This document shows, in pieces, positions 11,108 through 22,929 of a DNA stretch of 28,362 nucleotides (position 1 is its first letter; each line of letters starts with the position of its first letter). The translations under genes and the position numbers were made by a program. The notes under the pieces were generated by a model, which saw only the letters and a program-made list of their open reading frames with translations, was not told where the DNA came from and made no database searches. This stretch comes from Ichthyophthirius multifiliis (lineage: Eukaryota; Ciliophora; Oligohymenophorea; Hymenostomatida), in the NCBI RefSeq assembly GCF_000220395.1, contig NW_004086358.1, positions 1-28,362 on the forward strand, read 5' to 3'.

Positions 11108-14100
11108 ATGACTTATTATCATTAGAAAGAAATAAACATAATACAAAAAATTTTAGAAGAAAACTAATAAGATCTTTCAATTAAGGAAAAGCTTTTTAAG
11201 CTATTAAGTCAATCTGAATAATTAATATATGAAATAAAATATTAAACATAAGAATTAATATTATTTTTTATATAAAATCAGTAAGAAATAGTTTCATAAT
11301 TAATAAGCTTAATAATAAAAGAATCAGAAAATCCTCAAAATTAGGAATTATCATATAAGTATCCATAAGTGGCCGCAAAAATATTTGAATTAAAATAATA
11401 TTATATATATGATTATTTCATATAAAACAACAGGAAAGGCTTGATATAATTATTTGATTTTTTAAAAGAAAAGTAATTAATTGATATTTTAGCAGGATAT
11501 TGGTAAATAGTCGTATAAAATTTATTAAATTTGCATTTTTTAGATACTATTGATTTCATATTTACTAATACAGAATAAATTTTAGATTTATTATTCGAGA
11601 AAATAGATAACTAATCAATATGTAAAAAAATAATAAATAAATAAATAATAAAATATAAAAAGATGATATAATCCAGCAAACATTTTTAATCGAAATAAAC
11701 AGAGTAAATTACTAAAACTAAGAGGCATTATTAAAATATACAGAGACAAAATAAAAATTTATTGAGAAAATAATAAAAAATTTCTACTATAATAAAAACG
11801 ATTAACAAATATACTATCAATGCTATTTTTTAAGCTAAATTGTGTAAAAATATTATTCAATAATTGATGGTACAGAAATGTTAGTTATCATATGCTCTGA
11901 ATCATCATAATCTGAGTTTTTTAAATAAATAATATCATCAAAAAATGAAAAAGTATAAAGAGGTTGTATATAAATAATATTAAGTATAAGTTAGTATTAT
12001 GCATAAAATGCAGAAAACTTTACAAATGGATATTCGGAAGAAGAAGAATACTATCAGGATATGCTAGAATAATACTAAAGTATGCCTTTTATAAAATAAT
12101 TGGTAAATAATATGAAAAGTTTAAAAACATTATTGGAAAATGATAATAATAGAAATTCTATTGGACAGCCTATACTTGGATTAAATAGACTAAATATCAT
12201 TGAAATAATAAGTTTTGTAATAAGAATATAATTCCCTATTGTACAAAAAGCTATTTTAGAAAGCTAAATATTATAAAGAATAATAAAGATGTTTTTTTAA
12301 TATTAATGGAATAACATAATGCATATAATTGTCTAGAATATTTTAATATATATATTCGAAAATTATGAAAAGAAAAGCTTTTGGAAATTTTGTTAGAGTT
12401 TATTATTTGAAAATGATAACTTTTTGATAAAAGAAATAACAGAAAATTGTGAAAACGTATTTTTTTATATATAAGATAAAGTAATTTCCACTAAAGGATT
12501 TTTAGGTTACATTATTAACATTTGTGATTTTATTAATATTATTTTAAAATCAAAAAATATTCATTTGGAAACTTGGAATATTGTTTTTTAAAAAATAGAC
12601 TAATTTAAAGAAAAGGCTTGCTATAATTTAGCAGGATTTAATGAATTCTTGAATGAAACTTAATAAAATATTGATGAATAAGAAAATAAGCTAGCACTTT
12701 ACAATGAATATATTAGAAGTCAAATTGCATAAAAAATGAAGGCAAATCCAAATTTTTAAAAATAGGTGGCTTTATAGCAATATTATTAGAATCTAAAAAA
12801 GAAAAGTTTTCGAGATTAAGATGATAATTTTTATTTAAATAATAATTTGAATTAATAATAATAATTACATATTAATGATTAATAATATAATCAAACCTAA
12901 GGGAAAGATAATATGGATTCTAAGTAATCTAAAGTATTATTGAATAATTAGAATATTGAAATTGATTAAAGTTGTAGAAAAAAATAAAAAGAAGAAAATC
13001 TATAAGAAAAGAATGCATCAGAATAACAAAAAATAAAGAAAAAATAAATTTAGAAGTATAATTAAAACAATAAGAAGAATAAATAAAAAAGTAAATATAA
13101 AACAAAAATGAAAATGAAAAAATATTAGACAGAATAGAAAATTAATGTGAATTTAATATTTATCAAACAGATTAATAAAATTAAAATTTAGATTATTAGC
13201 CTGAAAATCAAAAAGATGAAAAAAACGATAAATAATAATTATAAAAAAATTAAAATGAAGTAAATCAAATACAAAAAGTTTAAAAAGATGAAGAAGAAGA
13301 GAATATTTAAAAATAAGAAATAACATAATTAAAAGAAGGAATAATATAAGATAGAGAAAAAAATAAAATAGAATAAGAATAAAATGATAAAAAGTAAGAA
13401 TAAGAAGTAATAGTAGAAAAAGGAGTAAATTAAGAAATAGAAACAATATATTAAATATAAGAAAAATAAGACATATAACAAATAAAAGTTGAAAAAAATA
13501 TAAAATTTGAATAAGAATAAGAATAAGAATAAGAATAAGAATAAGAATAAGAATAAGAATAAGAATAAGAATAAGAATAAGAATAAGAATAAGAATAAGA
13601 AGCATCTTCTAGATAAATATAAAAAATAAAAAATTTATAAAGTGATTTAGAAAATATAAACTAAATATAAGAATAGAGAAGGGTAACACAAAGCTAAGAA
13701 GAATTAGATGAATATAAGAAAAATCTAGATTTATAAAAAGGATAAATATCACTTCAAATGTCTAAGGATTAATTAGAATAATAAGACATAAAAAATCGAA
13801 TTTCAGATTAAAAAGACGACCTTTCTGCAAAATAAGAAAAAGAGAATTAAATAAATAGCATAATCATACTATAGGAAGACGAAATAAAAAAATCAGAAAA
13901 TTAATTAAAATAATTATCTTCAATAACTAGCAATCAAGAATTATACTAAAACACATTAGAATGTGAAAAATTAAAAAATATATATTAGAATTTATATTAT
14001 GAAAATAGTTATAAAATAGAAGAAATATTAGATAATATAATTGACTAATATGAAAACTAATCGGTAAATTTTTTTCTTCAATAAGAATAAGATTATGTTT

Positions 14101-16754
14101 CAGAAAAAATATACTACATATAAGAATAATAAGAAAGAAACGAAAATCTTTTCGAGGAATTACAATAAAAACTTAAATTTGATTAAGAAAATGAAATTCA
14201 TGAATTATTAAATTAAACAGAATAATATGAATAATTACTTATATAATAGTATTAATTCGAACAAACTATGATTGATACAAATGAAAAACACAAAAATAAA
14301 CTTTTATAAAAATAGTAAATGCTATTATAAGAATATTAAAGGAAAAAAGAAGAAGAAAAGGATTTAATTCTTATAAATTATTAATATAAATATAAACAAC
14401 TTATTTTTAAATTCACGTCAGATTAGCAAAATCTAAAAAATATATTAACAAATGTTATTGAAATTTAATAATAATAACTCTAAAAATAAAACGAATAATA
14501 GTAATAATAATAAAATTAAGTACAATATAATAACGAAATAAATGAATAAAATTAAAAGAGATAAGAAAAATAAGAAGAGGCTTAAATATAAAATCTAGAA
14601 AAATAATCAAACCAATAAGAAACAATACAATAAAACATATATTAAATAAAATAGAAATAATAGTCATAATAATAAGAATAATAACAAGAAAAAATCTCAC
14701 CTAAAAAAGAGTAATAAGAAGAACAAAATCTTGTTTAAGTTTAATAAAATCTATAAAATTCAATTTCATAATAAACTAACTAAGAAAATAAAGAATTAAC
14801 AAAAAAACAATCAATAAAAAAATAATTAAGATCACACAGCAGACATAATTCAATAAAATATAACATATAATCAAATAATATTTCTAAATAATCTAAAATG
14901 TAAATTGGATTTAATTCTTACTAATAATAAAATTATATTGTTTCACCAATTCTAAGTAATTTAATATATTAAAGAATCCGAGATAGAAAATAATCATTAA
15001 CGGCTCCTAATTCTTTTTCCGAAATAGTTTAAATAAACTCAAAAAATAATTTTACAAGAACTTCTAATTCAGAAACATAAGTTAAAGAATTTAAAATTAA
15101 ATTTTAAAGTAGTAAATCTTCGTTTTAATATATTGATTCCTAATTAAATCCGTATGATTATTAAGCTTCTTCTTCTTAAAGAAACAAATCACCTACTCCT
15201 GCACATATTTCAATTTAAAATATTGAAAAGTAACAAAATCCAGAGCCTATGAAAGGTAGGAAATTTAGCAATATAATCATTCATAATTTATAATTTAATA
15301 ATTCAGAATATTAAATAGGAAGTAGAGTTTTATAATAAGACATAGAAACACCAATCTTAATATAAGAAAAAGAAACACCATCACAAATATAAGAAAAAAA
15401 TAATATCTAAATCTAAAATGATTCTACAAATTTCAATGATAATAATATTACTTAATATGCATATGGTACTTCAATTTAACTTGTAGAAAAAAATGTATAA
15501 ACCTAGAGATTTGATAATACAATTATTTATCAACATTTACCCGATGAATAGTAAAATTTGTAAAACTTTAAATTTTATCCAAACTAACCGATTTAGGAAA
15601 ACCATTTCGATTTATCAAAAATAAAATAAGAGATACCAATATAAAACTTTGCAATAAATTCGAATTTTAATTAAAATTCTTTTAATCAATAATCGTTAAA
15701 AACTTCAGAACTATAGCCTATAACAAATGAAGAAATTTACCCTTTTAATAATTAGTAAACACAATATTAATCCTTTAGAAATTAATCAATTACATTACAG
15801 ACTTTTAGCAATTAATTGAGTATGTAATAGCCTTCTAATGATTAATCAATATATTAATAAGTATATGATAATACTAACATATAAAAATAAAGCTTATAAT
15901 AAATGCATAACGATGATAATAGTAACATATAAAAATAAAGTTTATAATAAATAAATAATAATGATATTTCATATGATAAAAAAAATTTAGATTATAAATA
16001 ATATATGTCGTAATCTTTAGTTTTTTCTTTAGAAAATAATCTATATGAGTCAAATACCAAAACAAATTAATATTAAGTTAATTTTTAGTTATTGAATATT
16101 GAACCTTATTAGCCTATAACATTGAGTTAAGAATAAGAAAATAAATTTTAAACTGAAAATTAAATTAATAATGATTCTTATCATAATTATAACACTCCAC
16201 TAATAAAAATATAGAATAATTTTACAGATTCTACAGATTCTACATATTTTTCTGTTCCTAATAATAACTATCTAAATTAAAATTTAAGCTTTAGTGGCGA
16301 TACATAATATACGCTTAGTAAATCTCAAAGTTTTACTAATAAAAATGACTAAATAAATCAAAACTTAGAATAATATTCGAAAAGTTTTACACCGAAAGAT
16401 TAATATAATGATAACCTTAAATTTGGTTTCAATTATTAAAGTAATAATGATTATTAATTTAATCCATAATAATTATCATATTAATAGTAAAATATTTAAG
16501 ATTAAAAAAATGTTTTTATAAATAATTAATTATTATAAAAATAAAAAAAACTTGTAAAAGACCCTTAAATAGAGCTTCTTTTAAACAAATATTCTAAACA
16601 CAAATAAGATTAAGCAGAATAAATTTAAATAAATAACGATGCATTAAAAAGAATTGAAACACATAAAGTCATAAGTTAATAAATTATAAACGATAAATAA
16701 AATCCAATTTTATTATATGTTCCTCAAAATTATAAAAATATAGATTATGATTGA
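11108..16754 (+). CDS. SAPS-domain phosphatase regulatory protein, long Q/N-rich tail
   Basis: Exons 11108-11621, 11663-13090 and 13129-16754 give about 1,855 residues. Residues about 40-505 match the SAPS family, regulatory subunits of Sit4/PP6-type serine/threonine phosphatases. Visible blocks are YPQVAAKIFELKQYYIYDYF, IDILAGYWQIVVQNLL, ILGLNRLNIIEIISF, FFQYQWNNIMHIIVQNIL and FLGYIINICDFINI, all in family order. The first intron is 41 nt (gtaaaa...aaaaag) and restores the SAPS frame. The second (13091-13128, 38 nt, gtaaat...tattag) is the best-consensus choice for an obligatory frame change; 12974-13011 (38 nt) is an alternative that changes about 35 residues. After residue ~510 the protein becomes Gln/Asn/Glu/Lys-rich with coiled-coil character, including an (EQ)n tract at about 775-806. 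It ends at TGA 16752-16754, tail to tail with the next gene. Confidence 0.88.
13509..13602. repeat. GAATAA hexanucleotide microsatellite inside coding sequence
   Basis: About 15.5 perfect copies of GAATAA in the reading frame of the SAPS protein, encoding alternating Glu-Gln because TAA is Gln. In the standard code this would be a string of stops. On the opposite strand it reads Ile-Leu repeats, which produces a spurious 150-residue hydrophobic ORF at 13153-13605. Confidence 0.97.
15876..15953. repeat. Imperfect 30-bp direct repeat, 48-bp period, coding
   Basis: aacatataaaaataaagctt at 15876 recurs at 15924 with a C to T change, and similarity extends over 30 bases (15876-15905 and 15924-15953). 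The 48-bp period is in frame and encodes two copies of NIQKQSLQQ in the low-complexity tail of the SAPS protein. Confidence 0.9.
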
Positions 16755-16878
16755 AAAAAAATTATATATAAAAATATAAAATGATTAAATGTTTTAATTT
16801 ATTTTATTAATAAAATAAAAAAAAAATTAATATATTGTTTGTTTTAATTATTTTAAATATTTTTATTTAATATAGCTT
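16755..16878. other. Short convergent intergenic region
   Basis: Only 124 bases separate the stop codons of two convergent genes, so both 3' UTRs must fit or overlap here. It is A/T with no distinct terminator structure seen. Confidence 0.75.
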
Positions 16879-18788
16879 TCAATTTAAATCTTATATTTCT
16901 AGAGAATAATTATCATTATTAAAATTTGTACTTATATTGCTTTCATTAAAAGTTAATTTATTATTAAAACTTTAATTTTATTATTCTTTTAATTCATCCA
17001 AAGCCTTTTTTCTCATTTCTAGTTCCACTTCTTAATAAGAAATATCTTCTTAATTTATTTTTTTTAATGATAATCCGTCTTTTTGATTATTATCTTTATA
17101 ATATTTTGATTTTGTCCACGCATAAAATTTATTAATTTAAAACATAAAAACAATTAAAAGCATTCCAAAAATAAATACAAAGACAACAATTCTCAATAAA
17201 TATCTAATTAATAATACAATAATAATTTAATTAAAAATATAAATATAGGGCTAACTTAATAAATGAGGGAGTTTAATAAAACTCTTCTTTCCAAAAAGTA
17301 TTATCAGCAGCAGGTAAAAACCCAACTTATTTATTATCAGAATCAAAAATGGTGTAATGCTTTTTGAGGAATGGTTCGCCAAGTATAACATTATTAGTTT
17401 AAGATAATTAAACATTAAAAATGCAATCTTATAATTCAAAATTTTCATTTTCTGAAGTATCTAAACTGCATTCTTTTATTAATTCTAAAAAGTTTAATTT
17501 TAACTAAACATCATTATCAAAATTTATAGCAAGTATTCCTTTGTGTACTAGATTTATACTTATATAATATTTTTATTTTAAACAAAATATAAATAATAAA
17601 ATACTCAAATTATCTGCAATAAACCACATATAAATTTTAATCTACAACTTTGCAATTCGCCTTACTTATTCTGCTAAGAATCTTTACAAAGCTTATAAAT
17701 TCTTGTAAAGGAAGTGCAATTAAACTTGTACTTAAAGTAATAATAGCTTATTTTTTTGCAAAAAAGATGCTATTATTATTTACCTATTGATTATTCCAAT
17801 CACTCTCAGATTATATAATTTCCATACTTTTTAAAGGTAAAGCCCAATAATATTGAGATTCATCATTAAGAGGTACAAAATGTGCATTTTAAACTTTTTT
17901 ATGTGAATATTTGTAATTAATACCTCCAATTGTAAGTGCATAATCGGGGAAATAATATCCTATTTCATTAATATAAATTCCAAAGACTTTTTTATTTTTT
18001 TTCTCGAAAGAATTTTAATCTTCATCGTCATCTGTAACATTAATTAGTGCTTATAAAAAATCAGTATTCGGTTCTATTTTTTTCTATTCTTTTTAAACAT
18101 TAGACACGCCAAGCGCAATTGCCCCATCAGCAGTGAAATTTTAATAATTAACCATTTTAGAAACTGCAACTAATTTGAAATTTGGTAAAGTAGTAATATC
18201 CTAATATTTTTAATATTCGTCTTCTAATAAATATTCTTCAAAATATCTAAATAAACTCTTATTTTTTTCAGGTTCATAAGACATAAAAGAAAAGTTACTC
18301 TCTATATACTCTCCATATACAGACTAAATATTAGATGAAATTTATGCCTTCTTATTTTTCCTATATGCGTTTGTGACTACAAAATCAGTCTGACTTTAGT
18401 CAAATAAACAATTTTAAAAGCATTTTTATTCTTCTTTTTATTATATGCAATGAGTACATTAATGACTCTTTATCCATGTCCAAGGAGAATTAAGATCTAA
18501 TGCTAATGCAGCTATTTAGTAATTAAAATTTATATCACCAATTAATACTTCTATATTATATGAAAGGTCTTTAAAATAACAAAGTTAAGTTGATATGGTT
18601 GTATTATGTGAAAATTATAGAATATCTTGAGGACAAGGATTCTTTTTTATATATTCAGATAATTGCTTGTTAGATATTACTTAGTATATGTTTATTTTAT
18701 ATTGTTATTGATTTCTTATTAAAGATAATTCTTCATAACATAAAAATTATATAAGAAATACAAATAGAAAGAATATCTTAATTTACAT
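16879..18788 (-). CDS. Single-pass pepsin-like protein, catalytically defective
   Basis: Three exons (18788-17605, 17558-17256, 17203-16879) joined over GT-AG introns of 46 nt (17559-17604) and 52 nt (17204-17255) give 603 residues. The N-terminus MQIKIFFLFVFLIQFLCYE is a signal peptide. The pepsin (A1) fold is recognised by LALDLNSPWTWIKSHQC (first catalytic loop, Asp98), a Cys-rich insert CTHCIQQKEEQKCFQNC, FTADGAIALG (about 218-227), YALTIGG, AIITLSTSLIALP (about 348-360) and VILGEPFLKKHYTIFDSDN. The canonical DTG motifs read DLN and TLS, so the second catalytic Asp is Thr351 and proteolysis is unlikely. Residues about 497-517 form a transmembrane helix followed by a ~85-residue charged Gln/Asn-rich tail. 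This predicts a surface or endomembrane protein with a lumenal pseudoprotease domain. The intron that restores the pepsin C-terminus and the one that exposes the membrane helix both fit independently. Confidence 0.9.
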
Positions 18789-21528
18789 TTTCTTTTTTTT
18801 AAAAATTAATATATATTGTTTTTTTAATTTTGTATTTTAAAATTTTTTTTATTGAACTGTTTTTGAAAAAATATATTTTTTTAATAACAAAAGAAATGAA
18901 AGAAAAAAAATAGTTAAAGATGTCATTTAAGTGAAATTTAACTAATTTTTAATATATAAAGTTTTATTTATTTAATATAAAAACAAAAAAAATTAATAAT
19001 AAATAAAAACTTATTAAATATATTTTAAATTAGAAAAAAATTTAAAAAAATCAATTTTTTTTTTTAAAAATAAAATGATTAATTTTTTTTAAATTACTAT
19101 AATTATTATCATAAAAAATAATATATATATATAAATAATTAATTAAATTGATAAATAATATAATATTAGATACTTTAAAAATAAATTACTATATAAATAT
19201 TATAATACTTATAACTATAAATGATTTTAAAATAATAATAAATATTATATTATATCAAAGAAAGTAATAATAGCATACATTAGGTTTTTACTAAAGTAGT
19301 AAATAATTTTTTAAAATCATTTTGAAACTATTAAAAAAAAATTAGAAATGAAAATATTAGTTTTAATATATTAAAATGATTAATTATTTTTAGAAAATTA
19401 ATTTATAAAATATAATATAAAGGATATTTAAATAAGTAGTTACCAAACTTTAAATGAAGAAAAGATATTGAAAATTTGGATTGATTTATGATTTAAAATT
19501 ATAAAAGCTATTAAACTTAAATGTGTCAGAAATATAATAGTAAATTGACTAAAGATGCTAAAAATTGTCGAAAAATTAATTCTATTTAAAGAAAGTAAAT
19601 AATTAGTTAATAAAAATAAATAATTTATCAGCTTAATAATCACTAAATATAATAGATATAATAAAATCATACATTTGAAACTTTTCATATGAAAAAGCAT
19701 CAGTCAATTAGTATTAAATTTAAATAGATTTCAACATTTTAGAAATCACAGAAAAAGTTTAACATTTTCATAAGAATAAAAAATATATATATAAAATAGA
19801 AATTAAAAAAACTGAAGAAAAAAAAAACAATATATAAACATAAGTACTATTTTATTTTTTATAAATTTTCATGTCCTTTAATTTTTTATATTTTATAATA
19901 AATTAATTTGTAATTGTGTTTATTAAAATTATAATTAATTTTTAAATAAAAAAATAATAATAACTTATTATCTTATTAAAAAAATAACAAAAAATTAATA
20001 ATTTTAATAAATGTATTTAGAACATTAAAAATTATATATACTTTTAACCTTTTAAATATCGATTCTTTAAGCATATATTTATAATTATAAGCTTTTATTT
20101 GCAATTAAAAAATTAGAATAAAATAATTTATATAATTATTTTTTATTAAAATTAAAAATTTTAAAAATGTATATTAAAATAAATATTTATAATTTCGAAA
20201 AAATAAAAAGATAATAAAACTTTAGATAATTTAACTAATATAAGAAAAATAAAATCAAATAATATATATATTTACATAAATAATATCAAGAATAAAAAGA
20301 AATTCTGCAAAAGAAGAATATTTAAATTATATGATTATAACAAAAATAAAAATTTAAATAATTATAATATATTTATATCGAGAATAAATAAATATTTATT
20401 AATAAAATGGCAAAAAAATTATTATAGTATATAAAGTAAAAAGATTTAATAAATTTATAAATATTATCATTAAAAAATTAAATTATAAAAAATTGAATTG
20501 TAAAAAATTTATTAATAATTAATAATTTAAAATATAAACTTAACAAAAAAATTAAATTTGAAATAAATATAATTAAGATAAAAATATGATTAAGAAAGGT
20601 TTGAATTCGTATAAAAACATTAACAAAAATTAATGAATTAAATATAAAAAAGAAGATTTTTTAAGTTATTGTCATTAAAAAATAAAATTAAAGTTTTGAA
20701 AAATAAATATAAAAATATAAACTAAGAAATATGTTTAATTTATATTTATAGTTTGAAAAGTTAAAAATTGAATTTTAGAAGATTTTAAATAAAAATTATT
20801 ATAGCAAAAACTTTGATGTTTAAAATCTTATTAAAACTATAAAAACTAAATGTTTATACGAATATACTAAGTCTTAAAAATACTATTATACAATAAAATA
20901 AAGAATAAAAAAAAATATATTCGATTTTTTTAATATGATATTACACAAAATATTTAAAAAGTGAATATTAAAATTAAATTCTTATACTTAAAAATAATTA
21001 TAAAAAATCTTTATAAAGACATTAAAAATCTAATAAATAAAATATTACAATGATATTTTAAAAATATAAAATATCTTTTAACAAATTTTTATTTATAATT
21101 TGTATATTCATAGATTTAAATTATTAATTTTCATATTATATAAAATATTTTTTTTCATATATAAATTGACATTATTACATTCATTATTTTCAATAAATTT
21201 TTATTAAATCAATACTAAAAATTAGAATCATGATTTGTTAAAAAAAATTATTTATATTATATATATATAAAAAAAATTATTAAAAAATATATTTTATTAT
21301 TAGAAACCTTTAAAAATTAAATAATATTAATAAACATTCAAATATATTATTTTCTCATTTATTTAAAAGATTTTTATTTTATAAATCAATAAAATATAAT
21401 TTTATATAATATTATCAATTATATATTTTATTTTTAATTTTTAATTTTTATATAAAACCAAAATTAAAAAGGTAAATAAATAAAGCTTTTAGTTTTTCAA
21501 ATATGCTTAAATTTTAATTTATTGAAAT
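18789..21528. other. AT-rich intergenic spacer
   Basis: About 2.7 kb upstream of the pepsin-like gene, mostly homopolymers and A/T. Slightly more complex sequence lies at about 19430-19790. There, fragments such as YQTLNEEKILKIWIDL and LKLQKLLNLNVSEIQQQ appear in different frames without a start or joinable introns. No protein family or RNA gene is recognised elsewhere. Confidence 0.65.
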
Positions 21529-21691
21529 TCATTATATTTTATATTATAATATATAATATATATCAAAACTTAATTCGTAAAGTTCAAAATTATCCTATAA
21601 ATCTTATTTATCTTGTTCTAATATATATTTTATATTTTAATTTCTTATTTATATTTTTTATAAGTATTTACATAATTCTATAGCTAAAAAG

Positions 21692-22126
21692 TCAATAATT
21701 TAATTATAATAGATTTAATATTATTTTTATATCTAATTGCTTCTAATGTATTCGGTAACATTTTGCAATGATATCTACATTTAATATTTTTTATTTAATT
21801 TTTTTTATTATTTTATTTACATTTCCACTTTTATTTATAAAATCATTAACTAACATCTCAGAAAAAAATTGTATAAACAAATTGCTAGCCCATTTATAAT
21901 TATTCTTAAAAAATAGAAAAAAAATTAAATAAATATATTTCTTTTTTAATACATTTTCAAATTATTTTTTTAAAAATTGCTAAAATTAATTTTACAAGGA
22001 TTATTAATCATTTTGATTTTCCTCTAAAGCTATATCTATATTATTGGTGTCAATTATTATAAATTTAGGCATGCTTAAGATAAAGCTTATCAAACATACA
22101 AAAAAAATAAGTAATTTATTATTCAT
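21692..22126 (-). CDS. Probable small secreted protein, unknown function
   Basis: An ATG at 22126 opens 144 codons to TGA 21692-21694. The N-terminus MNNKLLIFFVCLISFILSMP is a good signal peptide (basic start, hydrophobic core). The mature part is Gln/Asn-rich, then contains WASNLFIQFFSEMLVNDF and a single Cys (IAKCYRIHQ). A 48-nt GT-AG segment at 21905-21952, in frame, may be an intron whose removal deletes a hydrophobic stretch from the middle of the protein. A further protein-like stretch (LEQDKQDLQDNFELYELSFD) follows at about 21550-21640 in another frame, so the true 3' end may lie near 21529 after another intron. No family is recognised. The signal peptide is the main support; the exon structure is uncertain. 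Confidence 0.45.
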
Positions 22127-22599
22127 ATTTATTTTTTATTTTAAGAAAAAAAAATCTAATTTTAATTATATATATATTTTTTATTTTCAAATTCAAATTT
22201 TACTTAAAAATTAAATATTTTGTTTTTAATATTTTTATAATATATGTAATTTTTAAATTTTAAATATAAAAATAAATATATAATTATACTATATACTAAT
22301 ATTATCATTTAAAAGTTCCATATATAAAAGATAATAAAAAACTTAAATGTATTATTTGTAAAATAATAAACATTATTTTAATAATTCATATATTTAAAAT
22401 CTAAAAATTATAACAAAAAATAATTTTTTTTGAGCTTAAATTTTGTAAATATAGAAAAATAATAAGTAAAATATATTTTTAAAATAATAATATATATTAA
22501 GAGAAATCTATTATTTAAATAATATATATATTTTTTAAAAAATGAATAAATAATTTTTTTCAATTTTTTTTTTAATTAATAAATATATTAATTTGCAAG

Positions 22600-22879
22600 A
22601 ATAAAAGCAGATATAGAATATTGTGCTGGTTGAGGTTATAGTTTTATGTTTAAGAATGTTAAAAATAATCTTCTTTAAAAATATAAAGAACAGCACTAAA
22701 TAGAAGTAAATGACTTATAATAAGATAAATATACATTAAATTTCTAAGTATTTCTATAAATTAATAATTAAACAAAAATTGAAATTTGGAATAAATAGAA
22801 AGGCGATGGAAAAGTAACTTCTGAAAATATCAAAATCTTAACTGATAGAATAGATTAGTTATTAAAAGAGTAAAAATGA
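22600..22879 (+). CDS. Selenoprotein W-type (Rdx family) thioredoxin-fold protein
   Basis: The reading frame encodes IKADIEYCAGUGYSFMF, where U is an in-frame TGA at 22631-22633 in the position of selenocysteine of the family CxxU motif. It continues for 82 codons, with Gln as TAA/TAG, through FQVFLQINNQ and the hallmark KGDGKVTSENIK, to a terminal TGA at 22877-22879. The size, about 92 codons here, matches SelW (about 85-100). SelW-type proteins are small cytosolic thioredoxin-fold oxidoreductases. The N-terminus is incomplete because no ATG lies in frame nearby. One candidate is a first exon at 22347-22357 (ATG TAT TAT TT) joined over a 242-nt GT-AG intron (22358-22599), giving MYYL before IKAD, with Sec at residue 15. 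A SECIS hairpin lies 50 bases past the stop. The family is secure; the start is inferred. Confidence 0.9.
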
Positions 22880-22929
22880 TCATTATTTTATAAAAGTATA
22901 TAATAATTTTAAGTAATAATTTTAAAAAA

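Noticed and set aside
13153-13605. 150-residue minus-strand hydrophobic ORF rich in Ile-Leu
   Set aside because: It is the antisense of the GAATAA repeat and Gln/Glu-rich coding sequence of the SAPS protein, so it is a composition shadow.
14455-14700. 81-residue hydrophobic minus-strand ORF
   Set aside because: Antisense of the Q/N-rich tail; TTA/TTAT complements give Leu/Ile by composition only.
17251-17448. Minus-strand 65-residue ORF starting MKILNYKIAF
   Set aside because: It overlaps the pepsin-like gene in another frame; the correct frame carries VILGEPFLKKHYTIFDSDN.
22631-22633. TGA as the end of a short gene
   Set aside because: SelW family similarity continues for 82 codons past it, and a SECIS hairpin follows; it is better read as selenocysteine.
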